From: Eonycteris spelaea
Lineage: Eukaryota > Chordata > Mammalia > Chiroptera > Pteropodidae
Assembly: GCA_003508835.1 (NCBI GenBank)
Contig: PUFA01000066.1
Coordinates: 4,464,001 to 4,528,000 of the forward strand
Reading direction: 5' to 3'
DNA length: 64,000 nt
Position numbers and translations under genes: made by a program. Under the pieces are notes generated by a model. It did no database searches. It had not been told where the DNA came from and was given only the letters and a program-made list of their open reading frames with translations. Positions within the stretch are counted from its first letter, which is position 1, and each line of letters starts with the position of its first letter. This document shows, piece by piece, positions 45,400-58,440 of the stretch.

Positions 45400-45600
45400 G
45401 TGTAAATCATGGAAGATTGTAAGTGCAGGGTTGAGACATTTGCACTTCATCCAGTGGGCATCAATGAGTCATTGATGGCTTCTGAACAAAGAAGTGACAT
45501 GCACTAAGTGTCATTTTAATAACATTAACATGGAAATAATGTACATGATGGATTGGCTCATCATAAGAGCTGGTTATTAAGATCTTGGGAAATCTCCTGG
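45400..45600 (-). repeat. L2 LINE fragment, antisense
   Basis: Antisense L2 ORF2-end region: 'tgatggcttctgaacaaaga', AGTGACATGCACTAAGTGTCATTTTAATAA. It is diverged but the order matches. Confidence 0.5.
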
Positions 45601-46589
45601 GCCTAGTACTCAGCTACATCACTACCATCCTACTGGGATCGACCGTTTGTTCAGGGGACTTCTCACCCTTCTCACACCAGAAGAGATATGTAAGATGAAG
45701 GTTATATGAAGACATCCTCTCCAGTGATCCGTTAGGTACTGTCGAGCTGTTGCTAAGGGACCCCATTCTGCTTACCCTCTTGTGAAAGACTCCTTTATCA
45801 AATAATAGATAAGAATTCCCTTTCTTGCGTATTTCTTCATGCTCAAATCATATGTGTAAATCTTTCTGTCTGTCTTGGGTCTCTGAGTGTCAATATTTCC
45901 TTTTCTCTCCACAACCCATTCTTGCAATATACTCAACCACAGTTCAGCCTGGACTATGTCTGATTTCAAGTTTGGACATACTTTCTGCTTGCTTTCTTTC
46001 ATGGAGGCTAATTTACATTCCCTTCTTAATCAGACTCCTTTTACTTGACCTAGATATCTTTTTTTATTTCACAATTAAAACTCCTAGTAATGACCCAGTG
46101 GTGGTGGTGATGGTGGTGATGGGGTTTGGCACCCACTTGCCATGGTCTTTGGTCTGTGTATGACCTTAGCCATGCTGCCTGCCATGTGAAGGGCTTCATT
46201 GCCCAGCTCTCTCAGAAAAATCAGTCAGGAAGCTCCTAGAGTAATGGCAGAGGGCAGTTGAAATACCTAAGGTTGCATCATTTTCACCCATTCCATACCT
46301 CATTCTTAGATTACCTGCCCTGTTTACGGTTAGAAGATTTAGTTCTAGGAGCCTGCTCTCTGACCCCAGCTGGTTGGACAAGGATCAAGTATCCAAACGA
46401 GATGGTCAGATCAGATGACCCTCTCCTCAAATTTACAATGACTTAGAGACTAGATTAGTTAACTATGTATAGCCCAAACTAGAGATTTCTATAAACTCAG
46501 GGTCTTTAGCTGACATTTTGGACTATCCTAGATGAACTACCTGTGAGAGCGTTGAACATAGGCATCTGTCTTCAGAGAACAAAGAAAGA
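45601..46589. other. Unassigned non-coding DNA
   Basis: No gene is recognised. A GGTGGTGAT-type repeat lies at about 46100-46123. Confidence 0.35.
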
Positions 46590-47150
46590 GATGTCTACTT
46601 ATTTATTTGACAAATATTGATTGAGAAGTGTCAGCTCCAAGGCTCTAGGCTTTGGGAATGTGAGAATGAAATGGCCTCGACTCTGAGAATTTGCTTTAGA
46701 GAGGTGGGAGAAAGACAATAAATAAATAACACTCCCTGAAACTATGTTATAGAGTTAAAAGCTATGAAGAAAGAGTAACAGAATAAGGATGAAGAGGACA
46801 ATGATGGGGGGTACTGTTTTAGATAGGATAGCCAAGGAAGGTCTCTCTGAAAATGTCCTACTTGAGCAGGAACTTGAATGAAGTGAAGGAGCAAGCCACG
46901 TGACTATCTGGTGGAAAGAAAACTCAAGGCAGAGAAACAAGTACAAGAGCCAGAGGTGTGAGGACCCTCGGAATGGCAAGAAGGGCAGAGGGAGAAGGTG
47001 GAAAGATGAGGTCAGAGGCCAGATTAAGTGGGTCCTGTGGTCATGATAAGGATGAGAGACTGTACTCTAAGCATGATGGAAAACCGTGGAATAGCATGAT
47101 CTGATTTATGTTTTAAAGGAATCACATTTGCTTCCATATGGAGGAAAATG
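46590..47150 (-). repeat. L2 LINE 3' region, antisense, long copy
   Basis: About 560 bp of antisense L2 3' region, with 'tatttatttgacaaatattg', 'gacaataaataaataacact', 'gtactgttttagataggata', AGGAAGGTCTCTCTGAAAATG, 'gagcaggaacttgaatgaag', 'catgatctgatttatgtttt' and AAAGGAATCACATTTGC. The G10-type run at 47151-47159 closes it. Confidence 0.85.
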
Positions 47151-47495
47151 GGGGGGGGGTATAAAATACAAAAATGGGAGGGAGAAGAAAGAGATCTTGT
47201 ACATCCTATAAATTCGGCAGTCCTCACCCTGTTTTCTTTGGTCTGAGAAATTCTTCTGCATACTTAAGACATATACTTCTCTACTTGGTCAAATCAAGTT
47301 GGTTTCAATTAATTGCAATCAGATTTGCCCCTGATTAGGAAAGAGCTAAGAACCTGAAATATGGTAGAAGTGATACATGAGGGGAGTAAAGAAATGGCTA
47401 TAAAACATACAACGATGATACATTTATAGGACTTAATAGTATAGTATTTAGGTAATAAAAGTATAATTCAATTTATGGAAACATTCATTCTACAA

Positions 47496-47686
47496 CAGTA
47501 ATACTCAACTGAGAATGATCCTGCCTTTTAGGGAATGTCTGGCAATGTCTGGAGACATTTTTGATTGTGGATAGTGGTGGTGGGGCTATCGACATATAGC
47601 GCTGAACATTCTACAGTGTGCAGGACAGCTCCCAACAAAGAATTTTCCAGCCCCAGTGTTGACAGCGCTGAGGTCTACACACGCTG
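47496..47686 (+). mobile_element. MER5A-type hAT-Charlie element
   Basis: Sense MER5A: CAGTAATACTCAACTGAG, 'gggaatgtctggcaatgtct', GGAGACATTTTTGATTG, 'gtgtgcaggacagctcccaa', CAAAGAATTTTCCAGCCCC. It is one of the better preserved copies here. Confidence 0.85.
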
Positions 47687-48564
47687 CTAGACTACTGTGG
47701 AAGCAAACGTAACATGCTCAATCCCAAGGACGATTACTCATCAGGGGGGCTTTCTGAACCTTCAATAGACATCTAAGTTGAAGGAAGGAGAAAGCATAAT
47801 GAAAATTGCACTTATGGGTTTAGATGTATGGCTTTATAAGGTGAATCAGCTGACATGACCCTTCCTCTCTGGTCCCTGTTACCTGTCTTGAAGCTGGGTG
47901 CCAATTTGCCAGGTGAGCAAGGAGAACTTGCCCAGATACAGAAAATGCATTTTGAGAATGGACATCTTGCAAATGAACCATTTCCTAGTTCTTACGCCTT
48001 GTTCTTGCTATAGTTTTGCAGATAAGCATCTGAGTTACCATCAATGTTTTTCATAGAAGATGTGTGTAAATACAACACAATCAGTTCGATGCTCAATATT
48101 TATCGTTAATCTTCACAAATGAGTGGAAGAAAAACTCCAAAACTAACTTGACAATTTTCCCTCTCTGCCACATCGAAGCCTTAACATCGCTGCAAATTCA
48201 ATTCAGTAAATAAATGTTTGTTAAACTGAATTGCAAATCAATCCATTGTGATTCTTAACAAAGAAGGAAGGAGAGAGAGAAACTGACTGATGAGTTGAGC
48301 TAGGATTCACCATGTAACTACTCCAGAGGAGAAAGGGGCAAGAATGGCCAGGATGCCACCACTTCAGGCAGAGTTCTCCACTCTCCCGGTTCCAGAACCT
48401 TCATTGTATGTGTTCACGTGCGAGAAAATTGGCGTTGGCTCACCACCTTCATGAACCCTCTGGGAAGGGAGGGGACTATTGCCTGGGCATATTTCAGGAT
48501 GGTAAATTTCACAAATCCTTGTTATGTGTTATTATCATCATTCTCTTCCCACTTGTCTCCTAAT
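47687..48564. other. Unassigned AT-rich non-coding DNA
   Basis: No gene or nameable repeat is recognised. Confidence 0.35.
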
Positions 48565-49290
48565 AATAGTCATGTAGTTGACAGTTATTTATTGAGCACC
48601 TACTATATCCCAGGCACTCTCCTGGTACATGGGATACAGCAGAGAAGAAAATAGGCAAAGCTTCCTGATCTCAGGTTTACAGTCTAATCAGTGAGGCAGG
48701 TGAGAAACCAGATGCTTGACTGAAATATTTGCGTTTAAGAGAGCTGTGCGCCAAGAAGAACATGAAGGAGGGAAAAAAACGTAGGAAATGTGTATGGGAA
48801 GAGAATCGTCGTTTCTGATAGGTTGCCTAGGGGGAGCTGCCCTGCGTGGTGGCCTTTAAGGAAAGACTGGACACAAGGAGGAACACTTCTGAGGCGGCCT
48901 GAGAGAAGCAAATTCCAGAAGCATGAAACAGCATATGTTAGTGCCCCGAGGTGGGACCGTGGCTAGAGTTTGCACACTGTGTGTCTGGTTAACGTGCCAG
49001 AGTAGGTAAAGAGGTGACAGGATATGGGGAACCCAGTCATTCAGGTTTCATAGGTCCTGCGGGGATGTTGACTTTCGCGAATAAGTGTCACAGATGCCAG
49101 CAGAATACTCTGATTAGAGGGGTGTCTCCATGTGAATTTGTTTCTGACAGGGTTATTCCGGTGGCTGGGAGTGACACACTGTGGGGAACAGCCACACGGA
49201 TCATTAGCTCATTGTCATAATTCAGGGGAGAGCTGCTGGTGGCTTGGACTAGGGAACTAGGCATGGATGTGGTGGTTTCCTGGCCATAAT
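48565..49290 (-). repeat. L2 LINE, antisense, with reverse-transcriptase remnant
   Basis: The antisense 3' end 'ttattgagcacctactatat' CCCAGGCACTC is followed by 'ggatacagcagagaagaaaa', 'tttaaggaaagactggacac' and a decayed upstream part. The minus-strand reading contains SLVQATSSSPLNYDNE, which resembles the LVQAT...LDYCNS segment of the L2 ORF2 C-terminus. An intervening 100 bases near 49085-49200 do not align by eye. Confidence 0.65.
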
Positions 49291-50589
49291 TTTCCCTTTG
49301 TCTGTTTACTCTCGTTTCTCCGTTTCTAGCAATAGTTACTAATTCACAATTACCGTTGGCATTTCCTGCACGTCCATGTGTTTCTTGAGCCCTGTCGGTT
49401 CCCCCAGTCTCATTCTTATCAAACAGCTTGGCTGTGCTACTCTGCTGAGCTCCACCTTCGTATTGATTGATTTCATTTCTGCACGCATCGCCCAAATCTC
49501 CAACATCTTCTGCGCAGTTTTCACATGATGAGTCATTTGCAAACGCCAGGTTTGCATTATAGGAGTCATCTTCGGGGTAGCATGTGTTGGACTAGACTCA
49601 GGTGAAATGTTTGTTCAATTCTGCTTAGTGCTTTTTCGCATGAAATGGGATTTGATGGGTTTCTTTGAGTCCAGCCACTGTCGAAATAATTACAAAGCTG
49701 TTTTCTCTTATTTATTTGCCGATCAACTGGGAATTGTGTTATTGTTTGACATGGGAAATGTAATTCCGGCAGTCACTCCTTTGAAATGAAACGATAAATG
49801 TGCTACATTGTGATTATGTAACGTGCCCATTATGGAATAAGGACCTTGGTCTCTTGAGCCTGGGTTTCAGACTGGGTGGGGATGAGGTACTTCTCTTCAG
49901 CTAGCCCCGAATTGCCTGCCAGAGGTCTCTTGTTGATGGCAGGGGTTGCAAATTCAGATTCCTCCCTGGACCAGTCATGTTGATGTTAGCTGATGATGAT
50001 GATGTTAGCAGCTGAATTAGGCAGGTATAAGACAACAGATAATGCTGCCGCATTAGAATCTATGGTGATGAGCCAGACGCGGCATAATTTGTTTGTCGTC
50101 CTTGTCGGAATGTGATTGCAATATTGACGGATTTCCTTAAGAGAAGCAGAACATCTGGGCTATATGGTCATTCTGATCTTTCATTTCTTATCACTTTCTG
50201 AGCAACAAAACTGGTCTTTGCACCAGACCAAACCCAACTGCTCTAGTTTGTCCCCCCTGGTTCACAAGGACATCTGTGCACTTCCTGTATTTATTATGCC
50301 ACTTTGCTGCTCTTGGAGCTGATAACCATGCAGGATCCCATGGAGGTGAGGTCTGTCAAACTCACCATAAGAAATCCTACTTACTTCGGGAGGTTTACTG
50401 ACCTATCCATTCTTGAACGGCTGACCTCTGAGTGAACTGAGCATCGAACCCTGGCTTGAATGGTCTCTCGAGCTCTTAATTCTGTGTATGTTGCCCACCA
50501 GCTAGTAGATGGTATCAGAAGAATTTGAACTCAGGCATTGGACACCAAATCCCATGCTCTTTCTAGAGAACTCCCCAAATCGCCATGTA
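49291..50589. other. Unassigned non-coding DNA
   Basis: No gene or nameable repeat is recognised. A short GATGAT run lies near 49990. Confidence 0.35.
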
Positions 50590-50885
50590 AGAGAACCCTT
50601 ATATGCAAAAAAGAGATGAGTCTAGACTTGGGTCCTAGACTGACTAATATCTTATTGTCTGTTAGTTTAAGCAATTTATTTAGCCTCTATGAGCTCTAGT
50701 TCCCCATCTATATAACGAGTTATTAATAAGACTGCTACTACTACTGATGCATTAACCATAATAATAATAACAATAATCCTAATGGATTAATAATAAGACT
50801 AACTGCATAGTTATGAGTTGCTTTGAGGATTAAATGTGATAATATATACAAGGGTCTGACATAAAATTATACTCACAAATTCACC
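50590..50885 (+). repeat. MIR SINE with expanded triplets
   Basis: Sense MIR: GACTTGGGTCCTAGACTGAC, 'agcctctatgagctctagtt', CCCCATCTATATAACGAG, a CTA/ATA-rich expansion at about 50735-50785, and 'tttgaggattaaatgtgata'. Confidence 0.8.
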
Positions 50886-52264
50886 TGCTGTCCTTAGCGA
50901 TCACTCATGTCATGTGAGAAACACTGCCCAGAGTCTGTCCACACTGAGAGCATCATGGACGTAATTTGCTGCCACTATTAGACACCATGTCAGTGAACGT
51001 CTGCCCTGACTCCCCTCACCTGTGAGACCTGTAGGTGAAATTGACGCAAGGATTTAAAGAGTATAGTCTTTTCTTTAAAATCCAGTAAAATAATCCAGCT
51101 AAGTCCAATTTGGAGCATCACTTGGTTCTCTTAATGTGCCGTATAATAATCTTCTGGGATTTCAGCCCCAGATTCTTGCTAAAAATATTAGGTAACTTAT
51201 TCATTATTTAAACTTGACCTTATGTTTCATCGTTTCTTCCTTCCCCCTCTTTCTTGTGTGTCACCTTCCTGTAGCATAGATCTTTGGTAATTTCCCTGTG
51301 GTGTATCTTCAAGGCAATCAAAGAGAATCTGTAGATGGTAAAGTTTCTGATTTCTTACGTATTAGAAAAAATTTGAGGGTAGAGTTTAATTAGGCACAAG
51401 GTCCTAAATTTGTAATAATTTTCCTTCTAGATCCACTATTTTCTACTCTACAGTGTTATCAATGAAATCTAATGAGACTCAGAATCTTTTTAGGTAAACT
51501 ATTTTAGCTCTATGGTGTATTTTCAGATTATTTTTGTCTTTTGTTCTGAAATGTCATCATAGTGTATATAGGAATGGGTCTTTGATTTTATTATTATTTT
51601 TATCTCGCTTGATGTTCAAAAGCCCATTCAATTTAAAGATAATTTTCTTTCTTCGGCTCTAGGAGATTTTGTTTTATTAGTAGTAGTCGTACTAGTATTT
51701 CCTTCTCTCCTTCTAGAGGAATAATAGAAATTCTGCATCTACATCCTCCAGACTCAGCATCTGTGGACGAATTGTCTTCTCCACTTCTGTCGGTGTGTCA
51801 AATCTCCTCTGCCTCTTTCTTAAAAGAACACGTCTTATGGCATTTAGCTCCCACTGGGATAATCCCAGATCATCTCTCCATTGGAAAATCTTTGATTTAA
51901 CCATATCGGCAAATCTGCTTATCCCCGTCTTCCTGTTTCAACCTCCACGCCTCCTAGCACGACTGCTTTCCACTTTCCTTCCCCTTTTCCTTCCTCTCTC
52001 CACTTCCTCACCCGCCTTCTCCCCTTTCTCCTTCTCTTTCACCATTTCCTCCTTCTCTAGGGTTTTCTTCAGTCCAGTCTCTCCTCAGCTCCAGCCAATT
52101 CTTCTTCTCATCCCCAACATATTAATTAGGTATTTGTCAGCATTTCCAGTTTGCTGGCATTTTTTTTTCTACTTGCTTTCTAGTACCATGATTCATTTAA
52201 ATGTTTTGAAAAAAAAATTTCATTTCTGGGATTTCACTTCATTTTTGGAGGGAGGAAGAATATG
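50886..52264. other. AT-rich and polypyrimidine non-coding DNA
   Basis: 51380-51720 may be an antisense L1 fragment of the kind rich in ATTTCTTC and CTTCTCCTTCT blocks, but I could not fix its ends. 51960-52080 is almost pure pyrimidine. The 202-codon open frame at 51795-52403 arises from this tract and the adjoining L2, and has no domain. Confidence 0.4.
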
Positions 52265-52415
52265 CTTTGCCATTTCAATCCCTGAAAATATCTCTGTCTA
52301 CCATACTTTTTTAGACCAGGAGCTTCCAGTGGCAACTACTGTGTTTATATGTTTTTATTTACGTAATGCCCAGCACATGGTGGGGTTCTTACATGTTTCT
52401 TAAATGCATTTCGTT
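52265..52415 (+). repeat. L2 LINE 3' end
   Basis: Sense L2 tail: 'agaccaggagcttccagtgg', CAACTACTGTGTTTATATG, 'cccagcacatggtggggttc'. It accounts for the end of the long chance open frame. Confidence 0.6.
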
Positions 52416-52984
52416 GCAGATTTTATACAATGAATTGAGTATAGTTTTCTTAACTGATTACCCCAAATTGATTAGACTGTCATTTGCCCCACACGGAGAG
52501 GGTTCTCAGAACCCAGTGACTGTTCGGACAATAACTTGTAAATAATCTTGAGTTTCTGTGACTCCTAGTGGGTCGAACTAGAGAGTGTCATTAACCCTTT
52601 CTCAGGAGAACAGATTGGAGACAGGTAGCAGCTCCGTGGCTTTATGGTATGCAGCTGTTCCCTTTCAAAACTTAATTTAAAAACAATAAAACATGTACCT
52701 TGAAATCATTTTGTCTCCCTATTTATTCAATACGATTTATTCTAAATGCATTTTTATATCGCCATAATGTATCGGAGCTCAGCCACCACCTGTTATTCTG
52801 TAGGAAAATAAACAAGACCTCTCTCATCAGATGAGTTAATTACACTGACATACTCACTCCTCCCCAGAGATACCGTAAACGAAAATGCTGCAAAGTCCTA
52901 ATTCAAACGAGCAGCCTGGAAACAAAAGCTATGCAGTGGTTCATTTTCTTTGGACGAATCAGGAGCTCAGCACAGACTTGATTT

Positions 52985-53100
52985 CGGAGGGCAAGGTAGC
53001 TTGAATTTATCGAATGGAGGCCCGTCTAGGGTCACATAACAAGTCTGTAGGTGAGTCGGGCGTGAACCCATTTCTCGGTATCTTGGCATTGTTTTCAGCC
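52985..53100 (-). repeat. MIR SINE fragment
   Basis: An antisense MIR remnant: GGAGGCCCGTCTAGGGTCACATAACAAG, 'gtctgtaggtgagtcgggcg', TGAACCCATTTCTCGG. Confidence 0.55.
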
Positions 53101-53954
53101 TTTGGGCTTCTGAGCATCATGTGGCCATTTTACCTGCTTCATCCCGGAACATCTCTCTCCTCTCCGATATCTGCCTGGTCTTAGCTGCGCACACAGAAGG
53201 CCATCGTGCATGGAACGCCATGGCAGAGCAGCACTGCGTCTTTTAGGAGGGCGTGTGATGGGGAGGCTGTTCGGGGGTGTCTTAGGTTGGGTTCCCCAGA
53301 AGCAGAACCCGAGGTGAGGATTTCATGGCAAGGGATTTGTTGAAGGTATGCTCCCAGAAGACGTGTATAAGGGGATAGGGTTGGGGCTGAGGGGGGCAGG
53401 GACTGGAGAGGGAAGGGCAAGAGGCCAAACAGGGTGTAACCTCAGCCTGCTCCTGTGGGGGCCTGTGGAGTATAAGTCACACCTCAGAGCTTTTTCCAGC
53501 TGGTGGTAAAGGGTGGGCTCTCCTCCTCCGCCTCCAACTGGTCACTGGCTAAAAGCCAGTCGGGAGGGTCATAAACACCCATGAAATTCTGGTTCTCTCT
53601 CATTGGGCAGAGTAGCCCCCATAGCCTGTGGCAGCCCCCTAAAGAGAATGACAGGAATGAGCAAAGCTCATAGAAGCTGGGGGGAGGGTCGGGGTACCAG
53701 GCACAGAGAGACTGTGAAAGAGACCGAGGGGACGTGAGAGGAGCAGACAGTGTCTGCTGTCTCCGTCATGAGTGCCAAGGGTTCTGTGTCTGTGAGGTGG
53801 GGGCTGGGAGCACAGGACACCCCCTCGCATGTGTTCAGGGCTGTAATCTGCATTAGGCACTCCGCGTTAGGGCCTACAACCCATATGCTCTTTAAGGACC
53901 TCTAAAATAGTTAACAACCCCCTGCAATCAGTTTAAACCTATACAAAATTGAAA
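53101..53954. other. Unassigned; possible unnamed repeat at 53275-53640
   Basis: 'gggttccccagaagcagaac' followed by GGATTTCATGGCAAGGG and 'tatgctcccagaag' resembles an unnamed interspersed repeat whose copies start with GGTTCCCCAGAAGCAGA. No gene is recognised. Confidence 0.35.
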
Positions 53955-54420
53955 ACGATTACTTTATTAATTCAACAAATATGTACGAAGCCCATACTAG
54001 GGTCCCTTCTGTTCTGGGTGCTGGAGTTATTACAGTGGACAAAACACAAACATACTGCCCTTGTGATTGAAGTAGGAAAACAATAAACGAGTAAGGTATA
54101 GAGTACATCATGTTCATAAGTCCCATGAAGGAAACAGGGCATGGAAAGAGAAGGAGGGCATGTGGTTGTGTCAGGAGCAGACTGTGCTTTTAAACAGGTG
54201 TTCATGGAAGGCTTCCATGAGAAGGTAGCATTTGAACGGGGCCCGAGGGAGGTGAAGGAATTTGCCGTATTTGCCACGAAATTTCATGGAGAAAAGGTAT
54301 TCACAGGAAAGGGATGGCAAGTACAAAGATCCTGAGGCAGGAGGATGCCTAATGTGGTGAGAAACAAGGAGCCCAGTGGGTGGTCCAGGGAGAGAGGCAA
54401 CTCTACTCCATGATGTCATC
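53955..54420 (-). repeat. L2 LINE 3' region, antisense
   Basis: Antisense L2: 'aattcaacaaatatgtacga', GTTCTGGGTGCTGGAG, 'acagtggacaaaacacaaac', then 'gaaggcttccatgagaaggt', AGCATTTGAACGGGGCCCG, and 'tacaaagatcctgaggcagg'. It has good order over about 460 bp. Confidence 0.8.
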
Positions 54421-57400
54421 CAGGGGCCCTGGTTCCTTCCAGCTTGTTGCTCTGCCAGCCTCAGAAATGTTGTCCTTGTCTGCATCATTGACCTTGACTA
54501 ACCAGCTCCAGGTCATAGCAAGAAGGAATGAGGGTGAAGGCAATCAAATCATTTCTGTTCTAAGGAATGCAATCTGGGAGCCATACATCTCGTGCCTACC
54601 CATATCTAAACGAGCAGACTTAAAAACGTGGCCGCACGTAAAGGTACAGAAAAGCCTCCAGCTAGACGACTCTGTGTCTCCTGACACTTAGGTGGGTGGG
54701 GACTGCGGTTCTATTACAAAATGGAGTAGAGAACGGATCCTGGGGACAATTAGCATTCTCTGACATACATGATGATTACTGGGCACTTATGGCCAAAAGT
54801 AAATAAAATGAGTGACTTATGACTAAATGAATAACTTTATAAAAATTGCTTCCGTTTTTTACCAAAAAAAAAAAAGTTGCATTTCATTTGAAGAGAAAAT
54901 AAGGCTACTTATTGCACAATTCCGGGAAGCTCAATTCACAACTGCTGTTGTGCAATATGGCAACCCTGGACGTGAGTGTATTTTCACATGCTTGATACCT
55001 GGGGTGGTGACCCCTGCAGTAAGTGCTCAGGGGTGTGAATGTCTTAGAACAACTCTGCTCGCTTTGGTCACGTGGTATTGCAGGTCTACTTGTCAAGTGT
55101 CACCTCACCCTGGGAAAAGTGGTGTTTGCAAACGGAACTCTGGGGAGGTGGACTGATAATCCACAAACCAACTTCTCCATCTACAGCAGGCGACTCAGCC
55201 GGCACAATAACTCAACCGGTCTCTCTCCCAGTATTGACTTACCTGAGAAACCAAATTAATTATCAGAAGGTTGCTCTGCTAAGTATGGAATTAGAAGGAA
55301 AGGAAATTGGATGGTCTTAAGGGATTGCTCTTACCGGCTTGGATAAGCCCTGATAAATTGCCCTTAAAGAAAAAGGAACGTACTGTTCACTGAGAACCTG
55401 GCTCAGCCCTAAGCACCGTCTCCTTGAACTCTGTTGTTGACCCAAGTTTATCATCCTGGGCTTTTAGCTTACACTTGTCATTATTATATTACCGACTTAA
55501 AAAAAAAAAAAAAACCTAAAATCGTATTTTACATCAGTGCAATTTTAAAGTTCCGACTGTGTCCCGGAAGATATCTTAATCTCATGGATAAATGGTAATC
55601 TTTCATCAGAGATAATTTCCTCTTTTTGATCTTTCTCTTTATTCTTTGGTCTGTCTCACTTTAGGTCACCCCCTCCCTTTTTTACTCATTGCTATAGCAT
55701 ACATCTCAAAAAACTGGGAATAATATGCAGATTAAAAAAAAAAAAAAACACCTTTCTTTCATCATAGTGGGTTCTATCAGGACTGGCTACATCATTTTTG
55801 GGGTCCAGTACAAAAACGAACGTGTGGGGCCTCTTCTTCAAACAGAATTAAAATTTTAAGATGGCAATGGCAGAGTATTAATCAAGTGGGAGGGGCCCCT
55901 GTGACAGCACAGGCTGAGTGCCCGTGGAGCCAGCCCTGGGTTCTATGCAGAAAAGGGGCACGTCATTGCTTCTGCAAATCCATTCCACGTTATGTCATTC
56001 GGGCGTGAAGGCGGAGCCCGCAGCCCACGGCTGCCCCATTTGCTCATGGAAGTGGGCTGTGCAGCTTCCGGTCTTCATTCTTCTAGCCAGAGATGGTCAC
56101 AGGGTCAGAAGTACTGACACCAGGCCATTGCCTTCTGCCCGTCCTTCCAGCACAAAACCAAAGCCCTCGTGCATGTCTGTGGTTGTAAATAGTTGAAGTG
56201 GGGGTGGGGACAAGGTGCTGCTCTCTCCGCGGCTGTACCAGGGACCTGAGAGACTCTCCTGGCATTGGAGGGGTGAAGAAATTTGATGCGTAGAGAAAAT
56301 TGAGAGGTTCATTTTTTTTAAAAGCATAAAGAGCATGATATATTTATCAGGACTCTTCACTTACAGGTTCTAGAAAAAAAGCAAACTATCTTAAGCCAAA
56401 GAGGAACCTTTGTTGCCTTATTTAACCAAACCATGGGAAAGATGGAGCAGACTGGTTTCAGGCACAAATGGATCCAGGCCTTGGCCTCTCACCGGTAGAG
56501 CGTCACACCTACTTCTCTGACGGCTATGGCTTTAGGCCCAGGGCCATCTCTGGATCAATCACGCTGGCCAGGGGATGCGATGGGATCATTAGCCCAGCTC
56601 GTGTCCACTCATGTGGTCAGGAAGGGGGGAGTGCTGTGACCAACATTCATCACCAGAACGAGGTGGGAGACATGGGGAGGAGCCATTTACCCCAAGATGG
56701 GGCAGCCGCTCTGGGTAGAACCCTTACGGCAAAGCCATCGTTCCCCAATGCAGCCCTGCAGGAAGGTGAACCTGGAGGCTGGCACACATATAGCGTAATG
56801 ACGCCAAGGGGGCGCGGTGCCGTTTGAGGATATCTGTGTGTTAGGTAATGACATCGGGTGGACGCTGATGTGGATGTCTCAGCAGGACGAGGGAACCCAG
56901 AGAAGAGGAGGTAAACCAGCAGCCCCTGCTCCCCTTTGAAAGACACAGACTAATCCAGTGCGTCGTGGTGTTTCTTTGGACTTTGCAGGTCTTGCAGTGT
57001 GTATCAGTGCCGGGGGATGATGAGACAAGTTTCTATTTCCAAGCGCACAATTTCAGAAGAAATTTTACCAAGACAAAGATGAAAACAAACTATGACCTGG
57101 GAGTTACATCAGTCAGATCACTCTATTGCCTGATTCATTTGTTGCGTAAACATATCTCGTGGAAAAAAAAAAAAAGCAAATATGCAAAGGACACACACAC
57201 GTTATGAAAACTGGCCTTCCTCCGTGAACTGGCGGCCTGCAAATGATGAGCCCAGCAAAGAATAAGCGTATTCCTGTTTATGTAGGTTCTTTGTTTTGCG
57301 GCAAAGTTACTGTCTTTGCAGGAAGTCTGTGTTCGTTCTCCAGACCCCCTGAAACGGAGAGAGCAGATGAACTAGAGGTTCCCAGGGTATGGAGGGGTTC

Positions 57401-58039
57401 ACTTTCTTAAGGGTGAGCGGAACCAGTGAGGCGCCCGATTTGCTCTGGTTCAGTGGCTCTTAAAGTTCTTTGCCAGGCTGACCTCTTTCTAACTCCTGAG
57501 CCTGTGGTCTGAAAGGGTGTCAATCCGGGCTCAGCTCATGATGCTGAGGCTGAAGGCTCCTGTTTCTTAAACGCCAAAGGTGTGTCAGATCGCCACTCGC
57601 AATGCTGGTATCGCCATTCGGGCACGCGGTGGGTAGCAGAGAGGGTCCTCGGCGGTATCCTTTCTCACAGCAACATCCACCTGTGCATGTTGTTTTGTAT
57701 GCTTTGTTTCTCGTTTTCGTTTTTGTTTTTTGTTTTTTTTTTGGCTCTTTGGATTTCACCCTGGATTAAAAAGACAAACCGATCTCCCATGCACACTTTT
57801 TGATTTTTTTGTCAAGGACAGGGACAAACGAGTATGTGTTTGCTGACATGTCGACAGCAACAAATGTACTTCCTGGGAGGGAAGCTGGAGGAAGACGTGA
57901 AAGTGCCAACTGACTCGTCACCCTCTTCCGTCTCCTCCAGGATGCGCTCCTTGTGGTCACATGCAAGGCTCTTTTGGGTCCTCTCTCTACTCCACCCGTG
58001 TTCCTTCTTTCTTCTCCTCTTCCAAGCTTACCTTTGACC
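54421..58039. other. Unassigned non-coding DNA
   Basis: I recognise no gene or repeat with confidence in these 3.6 kb. 55375-55430 may be a short antisense MIR piece. A-runs occur near 54864, 55500, 55735 and 57163. Open frames at 56468-56827 and 57766-58368 have no domain. Confidence 0.4.
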
Positions 58040-58440
58040 TCTGAGGTCTTTGGTTCACTTTCGGGCCTTCGTAAATGCCACCTCCACCTGCTGATTCCCC
58101 GGCTGATTCCTACCTGCTCTCCAGACTTCGGCTCAGACACTCCTCCTTCGGGAGGCCTCTCCTCACCAAGCCGGGGGGAGGGATTCCTCTTGGCGTCCCC
58201 GCAGCAAGACCCTGACTCTTCCTCTGCATGTAATCCCCCGTCTACTTGCCTTTCTTCGCCTGTTATTGCCATTTCTTGCATCTTTCTTTTCCTCTCTCCA
58301 CCCTCCCCCCTGCCATCTCTTTCTCCTTCTCCTTCTTCACTCAATTCATTCTCCGTGTACAAAATCAAAGCTTCACAGATAAAGAACGGAGCCCTCTCGA
58401 ACCACGTGTCTGATTTATTTTATTTCTTTCTCTAGATCCC
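58040..58440 (+). repeat. L2 LINE 3' region, pyrimidine-rich
   Basis: The block 'ctccagacttcggctcagac' ACTCCTCCTTCGGGAGGCCTCTCC is the L2 motif usually read as CAGCTCAAATGTCACCTCCTCAGAGAGGCC. The following 'gttattgccatttcttgcat' fits the next part. The C/T-rich strand bias explains long purine-coded open frames on the other strand. Confidence 0.55.

Noticed and set aside
51795..52403. 202-codon plus-strand open frame rich in S, F, P and L
   Set aside because: It arises from a polypyrimidine tract and ends in an L2 3' end. Composition is explained by T/C-rich DNA, and no domain, start context or splice structure is visible.
57766..58368. 200-codon minus-strand open frame rich in E, G and R
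   Set aside because: It is the complement of a pyrimidine-rich L2 segment, with an overlapping frame on the other strand. There is no recognisable domain.
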